Of a DNA stretch of 64,000 nucleotides, positions 43,350-51,485 are shown one piece after another; positions within the stretch are counted from its first letter, which is position 1; each line of letters starts with the position of its first letter. The stretch is from Sphingobacterium kitahiroshimense (GTDB taxonomy: Bacteria > Bacteroidota > Bacteroidia > Sphingobacteriales > Sphingobacteriaceae): positions 5,270,001 to 5,334,000 of the forward strand of contig NZ_JAOQNK010000001.1 in the NCBI RefSeq assembly GCF_025961315.1, read 5' to 3'. A model generated the notes under the pieces. That model was given only the letters and a program-made list of their open reading frames with translations, had not been told where the DNA came from and ran no database searches. Both the position numbers and the translations under genes were made by a program.

Positions 43350-44699
43350 TTATAGGCTTAGCTGCCCAACAGCATGTTTTAATTTTACATGTAGAACCTG
43401 TATCTTATATTTCGCATTGAGGTTGTTGATCTTTGCTTGTGTCAATGCCAGTTCAGCATCTGTCAACTCAAGTCTTGACCCCAGACTGTTTTTGAAACGG
43501 TCATCTACCATCTGATGGTTTAATGTGGCAGACTGCACCGTTTTTTCTTGGATGTTTAATTGGTTAACTGCTTCCTTCCACTGACTGATCAACGTTGCAA
43601 GCTCGGTTTTAACTTCATCTTTTAAATCGCTTAATCGTATTTCTTCCTGTCTCATTTTGATTTTGGACTGGTTGATTTTGGACTTGGTACGGTTGCCATT
43701 GAAAACAGGTACTGTAAGCTGGAGCCCTAAGAAGGATGTTCTGGGTAATGCATATTGACCAAACTTAAAATTATCCGCTTGTGCCTGCAGCTGATACTGA
43801 CCGATTAGAGAAAGCTGTGGCAATAGCTCCGCTTGGATCACCTTCATATTTTTCTGTTGCAGTTCTATGGTAAGTTCTTGAATATTGAGATCTTTTCTGT
43901 TTTTTTCGGCAATAGCCAATGCGGCATCAACTTGATGAAACTCATGCTGACTTGTTTCGATGTTCAGTTCTAGATTGTCAGATAGCTCAATTTCTGCAGG
44001 ATCTTCTAGTCCGATCAGTCTTTTGAGTTCAATGCCTGCTACCGTTACATTGTTTTTTAAGTAAGAAACGGATGATTTCAAATTTGCGACAGCAACGAAG
44101 CTTCTTAATGTATCTGATTTTAAACCTCTGCCCTGGGCTAATAATGAACGGGAATCTTGCAGTGCTTTTTTATTTCTCTGAAGACTTTGTTCTAGTAGAT
44201 CAAGCTGACTGTTCATCATCAACATATCAAGATAACGTGTAGAGACCAAAAGGGCAATCTGGCTTTTGAGGTCAGCTGTTTTTTCATTTTGAATCGATTC
44301 ATTAATCTTTGAAGCTTTTGTCAGATGATGCGTACCAGGTGCAAGAATGGGCTGGTTGAGGGTAGCAAAAACATGATAGACATTTTTACCACCGATAGCC
44401 ACATCTTGTACTGCTTTATCAGTACCTGCAAATGAACCCGGGAGGAAGATAACCTGTCTGTCAAAATAGCGCGAGTATGCAGCATTAGCCGAGATACTTG
44501 GAAGTAATCCACCTTTGACTTCATTGGTTATTTCTCGGGCATGGATTTCTTCCAATATTTGCACCTGTATTGCTTTATTTCCCTGTTTTGCCATTTCCAA
44601 AGCATCTTTGAGTGCCAGCATTTTTTTCTGGGCATGCAATGGTTTACTGCTACCAATGAGTAGCAGTAGGGTAACGATATATAGGATATTTGTTTTCAT
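43350..44699 (-). CDS. TolC-family outer-membrane efflux protein
   Basis: A 449-residue protein from ATG 44699, chosen over an upstream ATG at 44726 because it starts a clean signal peptide (MKTNILYIVTLLLLIGSSKPLHAQ). The body is the duplicated helical hairpin of TolC: LKDALEMAKQGNKAIQVQILEEIHAREITNEVKGGLLPSISANAAYSRY and, in the second half, LELTDAELALTQAKINNLNAKYKIQVLHVKLKHAVGQL. It forms the outer-membrane tunnel used by RND or MFS pumps. The RND pump genes lie immediately upstream, with a 185-bp gap, and the MFS gene downstream. Both may use it. Confidence 0.88.
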   Translation of the reverse strand: MKTNILYIVTLLLLIGSSKPLHAQKKMLALKDALEMAKQGNKAIQVQILEEIHAREITNEVKGGLLPSISANAAYSRYFDRQVIFLPGSFAGTDKAVQDVAIGGKNVYHVFATLNQPILAPGTHHLTKASKINESIQNEKTADLKSQIALLVSTRYLDMLMMNSQLDLLEQSLQRNKKALQDSRSLLAQGRGLKSDTLRSFVAVANLKSSVSYLKNNVTVAGIELKRLIGLEDPAEIELSDNLELNIETSQHEFHQVDAALAIAEKNRKDLNIQELTIELQQKNMKVIQAELLPQLSLIGQYQLQAQADNFKFGQYALPRTSFLGLQLTVPVFNGNRTKSKINQSKIKMRQEEIRLSDLKDEVKTELATLISQWKEAVNQLNIQEKTVQSATLNHQMVDDRFKNSLGSRLELTDAELALTQAKINNLNAKYKIQVLHVKLKHAVGQLSL

Positions 44700-44911
44700 T
44701 GAATTATAATTTGTGGTGATGTTCACTTGTTACGGTATACATGCTATTCCTTTATTTTTTGCTAAGCAAATCGCTGCTTATTGCGGAGGAAATGAAACCA
44801 TCATGAGCATATTTTTTCCCTTTTAGATTTATTTGTAACCCTATTCAAGATTTTTCGATCGCTTCATCGTTTTTTTTGTGTGGGTATGCTCATGATCTGT
44901 TTCAGTTTAAC

Positions 44912-47900
44912 TTAATGTTGTATTTCGATAGCGCGCTCTTCAGTTGGTTCCTCAACAACAGCTTTTGGAGTTTTCTTACTTGATAAATACGAGTAAACTG
45001 CCGGAATGATAAATAGGGTGAGGATACCTGAAAAGACAAGTCCTCCGGCAATCACGATTCCTAATGACTGGCGGCTATTGGCTGTCAGTGCAATGGGTAA
45101 TGCACCAAATATCATGGCAAGAGACGTCATAAGGATCGGTCTAAAACGCTGCTCTGCAGCTTGAATCGCAGCATCGTATTTCGAAAGGCCTGTTTCCTTG
45201 AGGTGGTTGGCAAATTCAACGATCAGAATTCCGTTCTTAGTAATCAGTCCTACTAATGTAATAATCCCGATCTGGCTAAATACATTTAAACTCTGCTCAT
45301 ACCAGTAAAGACTAAGCACTGCTCCAGCAATTGCCATGGGTACGGTAAGCATAATGGTAAGTGGATCGCGCATGCTTCCAAATTGTGCTGCCAGAATCAT
45401 ATAAATAAGTACGAGTGCCAGGATGAGCGTAAAGGTGATATTGCCTTGACTTTCGGTATAATCTCTGGACTGACCGGCAAGTGAACTTTTGAATGTTTCG
45501 CCCAGTACTTCTTTTTTTATTTTTTCGATTTCCTGTATACCTTCTGCGAGACTTACTCCTGGCGCTGTTGCCGCAGATACAGTTGCTGATGTATACTGAT
45601 CATAGCGATAAATGGCCGCCGGACTAACGGCTTCTTCCATTGTTATCAGGTTATTAAGTGGAATCATCTGTCCTGAAGTTGAACGGACATAAATCGTATT
45701 CAGGTCGCTTTTATCATTTCTGTACTGGCGGTCTAATTGTCCGATCACTTCGTACTGACGGTCGTTACGTAAGAAATATCCGTAACGCTGTCCTGAGAAC
45801 GAGAGTTGTAAGGTATGGGCTATTTCTTCGATGGATACGCCCATCATAGAAGCTTTTGCACGATCGATATTTACTTTCACCTCAGGTTTGTTGATCTTAA
45901 GATCAGCGTCAATGAATAGCAGTTTTTTACTTTGGCGTGCAGCAGCCAGGAATTTTGGAAGCACGGTAGTCAGACTATCTAAGTTCGGAGCCTGAAGAAC
46001 ATATTGAATAGGCATACCACCACCATAACGGGTTCCGATTGTTGGAGGTAAATAAGGGAAGAGCAGAAAGCCTCTAAATTTACCCGCAGCTGCTCCATAT
46101 TGGTTATATAGATCCTGAATGCTGGATTTTCTTTCCTTTGGATCTTTAAGATAGATACTCTGCACAGCTACGTTGACCGGTGCTGGGGCCGGAATGAATG
46201 AAATAGCGACCATGGAGTAGGTTTGGTACAATCCCTCGGTCGAGTCATTTACATACTTTCCAACTTCGGTCATGTGTTTTTTCATATAATCAAAAGAGAC
46301 ACCTTCAGGAGCTATAGCGATGAGGTTCATGTTGGAACGATCTTCTACCGGAGCTAGTTCTGAAGGAAGTTGCTTACCTATAGCATAAATAAGCAGGGTA
46401 GTGCCAGTTAAGAAGACCCAAGCTAACCATCGAACGCGCATAAATGCAATCAGTAAATATGCGTAGCCATTGTTTAGACTAACGAAAAAGGGTTCGGTGA
46501 CGCGATAGAACCAACTCGGTTTTTCTTTTTTCTTCAAAAAGTATGCACTTAGCATAGGGGTCAGTGTAAGCGCTACAAATGCTGAGACCAATACTGATCC
46601 TGATACGACAATGGCAAATTCTTTGAAAAGTTGTCCACTGATTCCACCCATAAAAATAATGGGTAAAAATACGGCTGCTAACGTAATTGTCGTGGAAATA
46701 ACCGCAAAATAAATCTCTCTTGTACCTTTAAATGCCGCCTGAATAGGGGACATACCCTCTTCAATTTTTTTATAAATATTTTCTAACACGACAATCGCAT
46801 CATCTACGACCAGTCCAATGGCAAGTACCAATCCAAGAAGTGTCAAGATATTGATCGTGAAACCGGCAATATACATAATGAAAAATCCGGAAAGAATGGA
46901 TACCGGAATGGCAAGAACGGGAATAATAGTAGATCTCCAGTCTCTCAGGAATAGAAAGATAATCAAGACCACGAGTCCGAATGCTATGAATAACGTTTCT
47001 TCGACCTCTTTAATGGATTCGCGTACGGAGCGCGTATAGTCGAACCCTACGATCAAACGATATTCTGAAGGAACTTCTTTTCTTAATTGATCTAACCTTC
47101 TGTAAAACTCATCGACTACTTCTATGGCATTTGCTCCACGTTGTATCTGAATAGCAACACCGACACCGATACGGTTCAGATTTCCTGTTTCGTTGATGAT
47201 GGCTGTACGTTCATTCTCTTCTCCTAATTCGGCTGATCCAATATCTTTTAATCTTATGATGGTATTGTCAACTTGCTTAATGAGCATTTCTTCAAAATCT
47301 TTTACAGAAGTTAGGCGTCCCATCGTCCGGATGCTAAGCTCACTGTTGTTTCCTTCGATTCGACCTGCCGGCAAGTCAATATTCTCGCGGAGTAATGCTT
47401 GTCTTATATCGGCAGGAGTAAGTTGATATGCCGCAAGTTTTGCTGGTTCAAAGCGCAATCGCATAGCATACTTATGCTCGCCTACGATGGCTACATTATT
47501 AATACCAGGGATAGACTGCATTCTATCTTTGATAGTCGTAGAAGCAAGGTGACTTACTTCTTTTATATTTTTGGTGTCGCTTTCCACTTCCAGGAATGCC
47601 ACCAGATTGTCTGGTGATGATGCCTTTTGTACGATTGGTGGATCGACATCGCTCGGGAGCTGTTTACGAGATTTGGAGACTTTGTCTCTAACATCGTTCA
47701 GCGCATCCTCAATGTCAATTTCCCGATTAAATTCGATGGAAATAACACTTACCTGTTCTCGCGATTCGGATGATATGGTCCGTATGCCACTTGATTCGGC
47801 AATGGATTCTTCCATCGGTCTGGTCAGTTTAGATGCAATTACATCTGGACTTGCACCAGGATAGAAGGTAATGACCGTAATGACGGGTGGTTCTGTTAAC

Positions 47901-48013
47901 GGGAATTCGCGGATACCTAATTGTTTCCATCCTATTATTCCTAATATGACGATAAGGAGAGAAAATACCCCGGCCAAGACGGGTTTTTTTATACTTAAAT
48001 CTGATATACTCAT
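44912..48013 (-). CDS. RND efflux pump permease (HAE1 type)
   Basis: A 1033-residue inner-membrane pump with the RND plan: one span, a large periplasmic loop, six spans, a second loop, and the closing spans. Typical sequences are FPLTEPPVITVITFYPGASPDVIASKLTRPMEESIA, GFTINILTLLGLVLAIGLVVDDAIVVLENIY (helix 4 with the paired Asp residues of the proton relay) and IGIITLVGLITKNGILIVEFAN. These match the hydrophobe/amphiphile (HAE1) branch rather than the CusA copper branch. It is co-transcribed with the adaptor gene, 21 bp upstream. The promoter shared by both carries a diverged copy of the metal-island element. Confidence 0.92.
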   Translation of the reverse strand: MSISDLSIKKPVLAGVFSLLIVILGIIGWKQLGIREFPLTEPPVITVITFYPGASPDVIASKLTRPMEESIAESSGIRTISSESREQVSVISIEFNREIDIEDALNDVRDKVSKSRKQLPSDVDPPIVQKASSPDNLVAFLEVESDTKNIKEVSHLASTTIKDRMQSIPGINNVAIVGEHKYAMRLRFEPAKLAAYQLTPADIRQALLRENIDLPAGRIEGNNSELSIRTMGRLTSVKDFEEMLIKQVDNTIIRLKDIGSAELGEENERTAIINETGNLNRIGVGVAIQIQRGANAIEVVDEFYRRLDQLRKEVPSEYRLIVGFDYTRSVRESIKEVEETLFIAFGLVVLIIFLFLRDWRSTIIPVLAIPVSILSGFFIMYIAGFTINILTLLGLVLAIGLVVDDAIVVLENIYKKIEEGMSPIQAAFKGTREIYFAVISTTITLAAVFLPIIFMGGISGQLFKEFAIVVSGSVLVSAFVALTLTPMLSAYFLKKKEKPSWFYRVTEPFFVSLNNGYAYLLIAFMRVRWLAWVFLTGTTLLIYAIGKQLPSELAPVEDRSNMNLIAIAPEGVSFDYMKKHMTEVGKYVNDSTEGLYQTYSMVAISFIPAPAPVNVAVQSIYLKDPKERKSSIQDLYNQYGAAAGKFRGFLLFPYLPPTIGTRYGGGMPIQYVLQAPNLDSLTTVLPKFLAAARQSKKLLFIDADLKINKPEVKVNIDRAKASMMGVSIEEIAHTLQLSFSGQRYGYFLRNDRQYEVIGQLDRQYRNDKSDLNTIYVRSTSGQMIPLNNLITMEEAVSPAAIYRYDQYTSATVSAATAPGVSLAEGIQEIEKIKKEVLGETFKSSLAGQSRDYTESQGNITFTLILALVLIYMILAAQFGSMRDPLTIMLTVPMAIAGAVLSLYWYEQSLNVFSQIGIITLVGLITKNGILIVEFANHLKETGLSKYDAAIQAAEQRFRPILMTSLAMIFGALPIALTANSRQSLGIVIAGGLVFSGILTLFIIPAVYSYLSSKKTPKAVVEEPTEERAIEIQH

Positions 48014-48034
48014 GAAGCTAAGATTTGAAATTAA

Positions 48035-49105
48035 TTAATTTGACAGGACTGCTTTTACAGGGGTACCGTCTCCTAAGCGCAGCATATTGGAAACAATGAT
48101 GCTGTCGTTTGGCATGATACCAGACGTTATGATTGCGTCCTTTTCTGTTCTGTTACTTACGGTGACTGCCATTGGTTTTGCAACCCCATTTTTGATAACA
48201 AAAACAGCATAGCCTTTTTCACCTGGTGCTAAAGCCTCAGTTGGAACTGTTATTCCTTTTGCACCTTGATTATTTACTTGGAAGTACACTTTAGCCGATA
48301 GACCTGCCCGGAATTGTCCGTCAGCATTATTTGTTATTGCTTGTACCTGTAAGCTTCTGCTTTGTGCTTCAAGCCCTGGTTCTGTAGCTGTTATTGTAGC
48401 GAAATATTCGGTATCGGATAATTCGGATGTAAACTTAATTTTGCTTCCTGTCTTTATTAATGGTAAGTATTTTTCTGGGACAGAGAAGTTGATCTTAATA
48501 GCGCTTTGATCCTGTAAGGTCACGAGTGTCTCTCCGGGAGATACATAGGCTCCGAGATGTACTTTTGAAATACCAATTTTCCCGGAGAATGGCGCCCGGA
48601 TTATGGTCTTTTCTAAATCTACTCGAAGCAGCTGTTCTTGTGCGTTTAAAGATTCGAATCGCATAACGGCCTCATCATATTCTTGCGGTTTTACGGTTTC
48701 GGTTTTTAATAGATTGCCAAGTCTTTCTTTATTCAATTTAGCGAGATTCAATTCGGCACCTACTTGTTTCAAACGGGATCTGATATCGGCATCATTGAGT
48801 TTGTAAAGTACGGTTCCTTGACTGATATAACTACCGTCTTTAAAAGATACCTGAGTAATCTTCTGAGGGAGCTCGCCAACTATGGAAACTTCTCGATAAG
48901 GCATCATGGTGCCGACGACGGCTTCTTTTTGATCGAGTTGCTCTTCCTGTGCGATGATGATATCTACGGGTAATTTACTGGCATCTGCGGATGGTGTTGG
49001 TGCTTTTTCTGACGTTTTTTCTTGTTTATTTTCACAAGAAACAAGTAAGATGCTTAGTATGGGAATTAAAATTCCTAATCTTTGTATTGTGTATTTGTAT
49101 AACAT
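48035..49105 (-). CDS. RND periplasmic adaptor (MFP) lipoprotein
   Basis: A 356-residue adaptor from ATG 49105. The -7 box at 49155-49148 excludes the longer frame to 49162. The signal peptide ends in a lipobox (LLVSC, Cys24), so it is anchored to the membrane. The order of domains is a barrel-sandwich half (VVGTMMPYREVSIVGELPQKI), a coiled-coil hairpin (LKQVGAELNLAKLNKERLGNLL), a second lipoyl half (IRAPFSGKIGISKVHLGAYVSPGETLVTL) and the membrane-proximal part (TVPTEALAPGEKGYAVFVI). It links the RND permease to TolC. The gene precedes and is 21 bp from the permease gene, in a typical operon. Confidence 0.9.
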   Translation of the reverse strand: MLYKYTIQRLGILIPILSILLVSCENKQEKTSEKAPTPSADASKLPVDIIIAQEEQLDQKEAVVGTMMPYREVSIVGELPQKITQVSFKDGSYISQGTVLYKLNDADIRSRLKQVGAELNLAKLNKERLGNLLKTETVKPQEYDEAVMRFESLNAQEQLLRVDLEKTIIRAPFSGKIGISKVHLGAYVSPGETLVTLQDQSAIKINFSVPEKYLPLIKTGSKIKFTSELSDTEYFATITATEPGLEAQSRSLQVQAITNNADGQFRAGLSAKVYFQVNNQGAKGITVPTEALAPGEKGYAVFVIKNGVAKPMAVTVSNRTEKDAIITSGIMPNDSIIVSNMLRLGDGTPVKAVLSN

Positions 49106-49147
49106 GTTTTGATGTTTTATTTTTAACAATCGATTAAATTTCATTGC

Positions 49148-49210
49148 CAAAATTAGATACAAATGCGACCGTACTTTTACAGAATTACAGATAAGAGTTA
49201 TGATATTTAT
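49148..49210 (-). promoter_or_regulatory. metal-island element, site 4 (RND operon, diverged)
   Basis: The minus-strand -7 box is TAATTTTG (49155-49148). The plus strand at 49195-49210 reads GAGTTATGATATTTAT, matching site 1 at 12 of 16 bases and lying 47 bp from the -7 box rather than 48. It is the weakest of the four sites. Confidence 0.5.
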
Positions 49211-49370
49211 TTTGATGTTTTATATCGTTTTTTGCTGAATGGCGTGAGTGGAATCGCTTAACATCTTGGCAAAAAATAGGAACTCCTGTTTATGTATATA
49301 AACAGGAGTTCGAATAAATATTTGAATTAATTAATGCGGTCTATTACCGCTAATTTTCTTTAGCAGTTTT

Positions 49371-49955
49371 CTAAACTTGGTTTTTATTTTTTGATTGCTC
49401 TTCTATAATTGCTAGTTTATTGCGTTTCATTCTTTTATAATGGGAAGATGTAAAACCTGTGTATTTCTTCAACTGGTTTGACAGGTGTGCAGGACTACTG
49501 TACCCTAGACTATAGGCAATTTCAGATAAGGAGAGTTGTGTATAAAATAACAGTTCTTTTACTTTCTCTATCTTCCTTGAGATAATGAATTTTTCAAGTG
49601 TCCATCCTTCTGAGGATGAGAATAATGCACTTAATGAATCATAATCTTTACGTAATTCGTCGCGGATAAGTGTTGAGAATTTAATGCGTTCGCCAGTGTC
49701 TAATTGTTTTTGAATGCCTTTTTCTACAGCGCTTTTAATCTGCGAGATGAGTCTCTGATCTTTGTTATATAGTAAATCAAAACCATACTTCTGCAACATG
49801 GTTTTGATAACTTGCTCTTCAAGGATTTTATCCCTTACTTTTAGAATTACTTCACCTAAGCGTATGTCGGAAATCTCCAGACCAAGCTTTGGTAATTCTT
49901 CTGACAGAATGTATATGCACCTATCGCACACCATTCCTTTGATTAATAGTTTCAT
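49371..49955 (-). CDS. HMA-AraC fusion regulator, copy 1
   Basis: A 194-residue protein. Its start (MKLLIKGMVCDRC) places a CxxC (Cys10, Cys13) in a region that has the size and pattern of an HMA-like metal-binding domain (GLEISDIRLGEVILKVRD...KTMLQKYGFDLL). The C-terminal 85 residues are an AraC DNA-binding domain with two helix-turn-helix motifs (KVKELLFYTQLSLSEIAYSLGYSSPAHLSNQLKKYTGFTSS). Only the N-terminal half is a fusion unusual for AraC proteins. It probably senses copper or another thiophilic metal directly through the Cys pair. A paralogue is at 54.5 kb. It lies just upstream of the RND operon promoter region on the same strand. Confidence 0.8.
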   Translation of the reverse strand: MKLLIKGMVCDRCIYILSEELPKLGLEISDIRLGEVILKVRDKILEEQVIKTMLQKYGFDLLYNKDQRLISQIKSAVEKGIQKQLDTGERIKFSTLIRDELRKDYDSLSALFSSSEGWTLEKFIISRKIEKVKELLFYTQLSLSEIAYSLGYSSPAHLSNQLKKYTGFTSSHYKRMKRNKLAIIEEQSKNKNQV

Positions 49956-50179
49956 GGATAAAATAAATGTTTAATATTGATTGTGTTATGTGATCAAAAT
50001 TGCGTTTTTATCAGTAATAAAATATTACGTTATTTCTTGTTTATTTTATGAAATTTTAAGAATCATGAAAATAATCGACAAATTTATTAGCATTAAAAAT
50101 TACAAACTAAACAAGTAAAAGCAGCAATAATTTACGATCAATCATGCAGATTTTTGTATGAAGTAAAAACGCAAAAAAA

Positions 50180-50446
50180 ATGAAAAATAGACAAAATACG
50201 GAAGATCAAATTTTAAATGTGCTTAAAGATTATGAATCAGTAAAAAGTGGTTCGGAGCTGTTTGCTAAATATGGTGTATCAGGGACAAATATTTTTGAAC
50301 TGAAGAAAAAATATAAGGACTTAGGGACAGATATCTTGAAAGAGTTTATAGATCTACATGACGAAAATTATAGGTTGAAAACGATGTATGCTGATTTAAG
50401 TTTGCAATATCGTAAACTGAAAGATGTATTAAAAGAGGATTTCTAA
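50180..50446 (+). CDS. orphan IS3-family OrfA-like DNA-binding protein
   Basis: An 88-residue protein with the plan of an IS3-family OrfA: a helix-turn-helix (ILNVLKDYESVKSGSELFAKYGVSGTNIFELKKKYKDLG) followed by a leucine-zipper-like coil (LHDENYRLKTMYADLSLQYRKLKDVLKEDF), the typical LE-EN-LKKMYADL-L...LKDVL end. There is no OrfB (integrase) frame downstream and no visible inverted repeats, so it is not a working element. It may be a decayed transposase or a domesticated regulator. It is divergent from HMA-AraC copy 1 and ends before a shared terminator. Confidence 0.55.
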   Translation: MKNRQNTEDQILNVLKDYESVKSGSELFAKYGVSGTNIFELKKKYKDLGTDILKEFIDLHDENYRLKTMYADLSLQYRKLKDVLKEDF

Positions 50447-50546
50447 ATGAAATATCCGATAAGTAGTATCTGTCGGGAAAAAGTGTTCAATAAAGTAGGT
50501 GTAAACAGGGTGTTATTATTAATCAGCTATAATCTAAACATAATTT

Positions 50547-50585
50547 CAGGGATACTTTATTGTGTTTTAAGGTATCCCTGAGATT
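50547..50585. terminator. terminator shared by OrfA-like and HMA genes
   Basis: CAGGGATAC (50547-50555) pairs with GTATCCCTG (50572-50580) between convergent genes. AT-rich runs on both sides suit bidirectional use. Confidence 0.65.
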
Positions 50586-50594
50586 TAAAATCTT

Positions 50595-50840
50595 TTAATT
50601 GCCACAACAACCTGTTGCGCAACTTGAGTCTTGTGTGATGTTATCAGCGACTTTATAACCCGCTTTTTCAATCGTTTCAATTACCTCCTTTTTTTCATTG
50701 TCATCTTCATAGTTGATGAACAACTTGCCACTTTCAATTTTTTCGATTGTAATGCCTGCGATACCTTGCACAGCACTGTTCACTCTTGTTTGGCAATGAG
50801 CACTCTGCATGTCTGGTATACTCAATTCTATTTTTTTCAT
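50595..50840 (-). CDS. HMA-domain protein with variant metal site
   Basis: An 81-residue HMA-type domain whose loop reads DMQSAHCQTRV: Ser-Ala-His-Cys replaces Cys-x-x-Cys, leaving one Cys next to His. The C-terminus adds a Cys-rich tail (SSCATGCCGN) that could supply further ligands. The rest follows the HMA pattern (VNSAVQGIAGITIEKIESGKLFINYED...VIETIEKAGYKV). A similar S-x-H-C site occurs in the first HMA domain of CopA nearby. It is likely a metal chaperone or buffer with altered preference. Its promoter carries element site 2, nearly identical to that of the CxxC-type HMA gene. Confidence 0.75.
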   Translation of the reverse strand: MKKIELSIPDMQSAHCQTRVNSAVQGIAGITIEKIESGKLFINYEDDNEKKEVIETIEKAGYKVADNITQDSSCATGCCGN

Positions 50841-50861
50841 TTTTAACTAATTTTGATATAG

Positions 50862-50929
50862 CAAATTACCGGATAGTTATTGAATCCTATATTACACTTT
50901 TTCCTATTTGATTTGCGATATTTACTGAT
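50862..50929 (-). promoter_or_regulatory. metal-island element, site 2 (variant HMA gene)
   Basis: GATTTGCGATATTTAC at 50910-50925 lies 48 bp from the -7-like CAAATT at 50862. The wider 26-bp block (50904-50929) is the same as at site 1 except for two bases. Confidence 0.75.
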
Positions 50930-51061
50930 GGAATGGTGTATTGTGTCGAAGTCGAGACTGTTCTCTGTAATTGATGAAGGTGGTTCAATAGAAAAGGCGG
51001 CCCTTAATGATGGAACCGCCGATTTAAATATTGTGCTTTTTATTTAAAGTCGAAATTATAG

Positions 51062-51442
51062 TTACTGTTTTTTTGCAATAGGTGTGTAGCCGGGAAGATT
51101 CGTTACTCTTATCGTATCGATCCCTTCCAAAGACCATGTAATAGGAAGCATGGTCATATAGCCGCATTTCGGACATTGGTCTCCTTCTATACCGATCATC
51201 TCCTTATGTGATGGACAACCTGTAATAAAATTACCATTTTTATCAAGTGCGTGACCGAGTTCATTTTCGTACTTGTTTACTCTTTTTGTTGCCCCATTAT
51301 TCTGAGCAACTTCCGTATGATTGGGAGTATCTCCATCTTGATGATCATGTCCTTTTTTTGCACTTGTGTTATCGCTGGCACAAGCTGATAAAAATGCAAT
51401 TGCCAAGGTCAGTATCGCTATTATAAATTTGTTTATTTTCAT
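51062..51442 (-). CDS. lipoprotein with heavy-metal-binding domain
   Basis: A 126-residue lipoprotein (lipobox LSAC, Cys21) with a His/Asp-rich linker (KKGHDHQDGDTPNHTE) and a C-terminal HMBD-like part: GCPSHKEMIGIEGDQCPKCGYMTML holds Cys, His and CPKCGYM in the order of heavy-metal-binding domains. It would sit in the outer or inner membrane facing the periplasm and bind copper or similar ions, perhaps passing them to efflux proteins. It starts 43 bp after the copA stop on the same strand, so it is the second gene of the copA operon. Confidence 0.8.
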   Translation of the reverse strand: MKINKFIIAILTLAIAFLSACASDNTSAKKGHDHQDGDTPNHTEVAQNNGATKRVNKYENELGHALDKNGNFITGCPSHKEMIGIEGDQCPKCGYMTMLPITWSLEGIDTIRVTNLPGYTPIAKKQ

Positions 51443-51485
51443 ATTGTTACGATTAATAGTTTATCATCTTCTAGCTCTTATTGGG

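Noticed and set aside
47571..47864. 97-residue plus-strand ORF inside the RND gene
   Set aside because: Shadow frame of a conserved RND permease.
50447..50581. 45-codon ORF after the OrfA-like gene
   Set aside because: It runs through the terminator hairpin and has no family features or start context.
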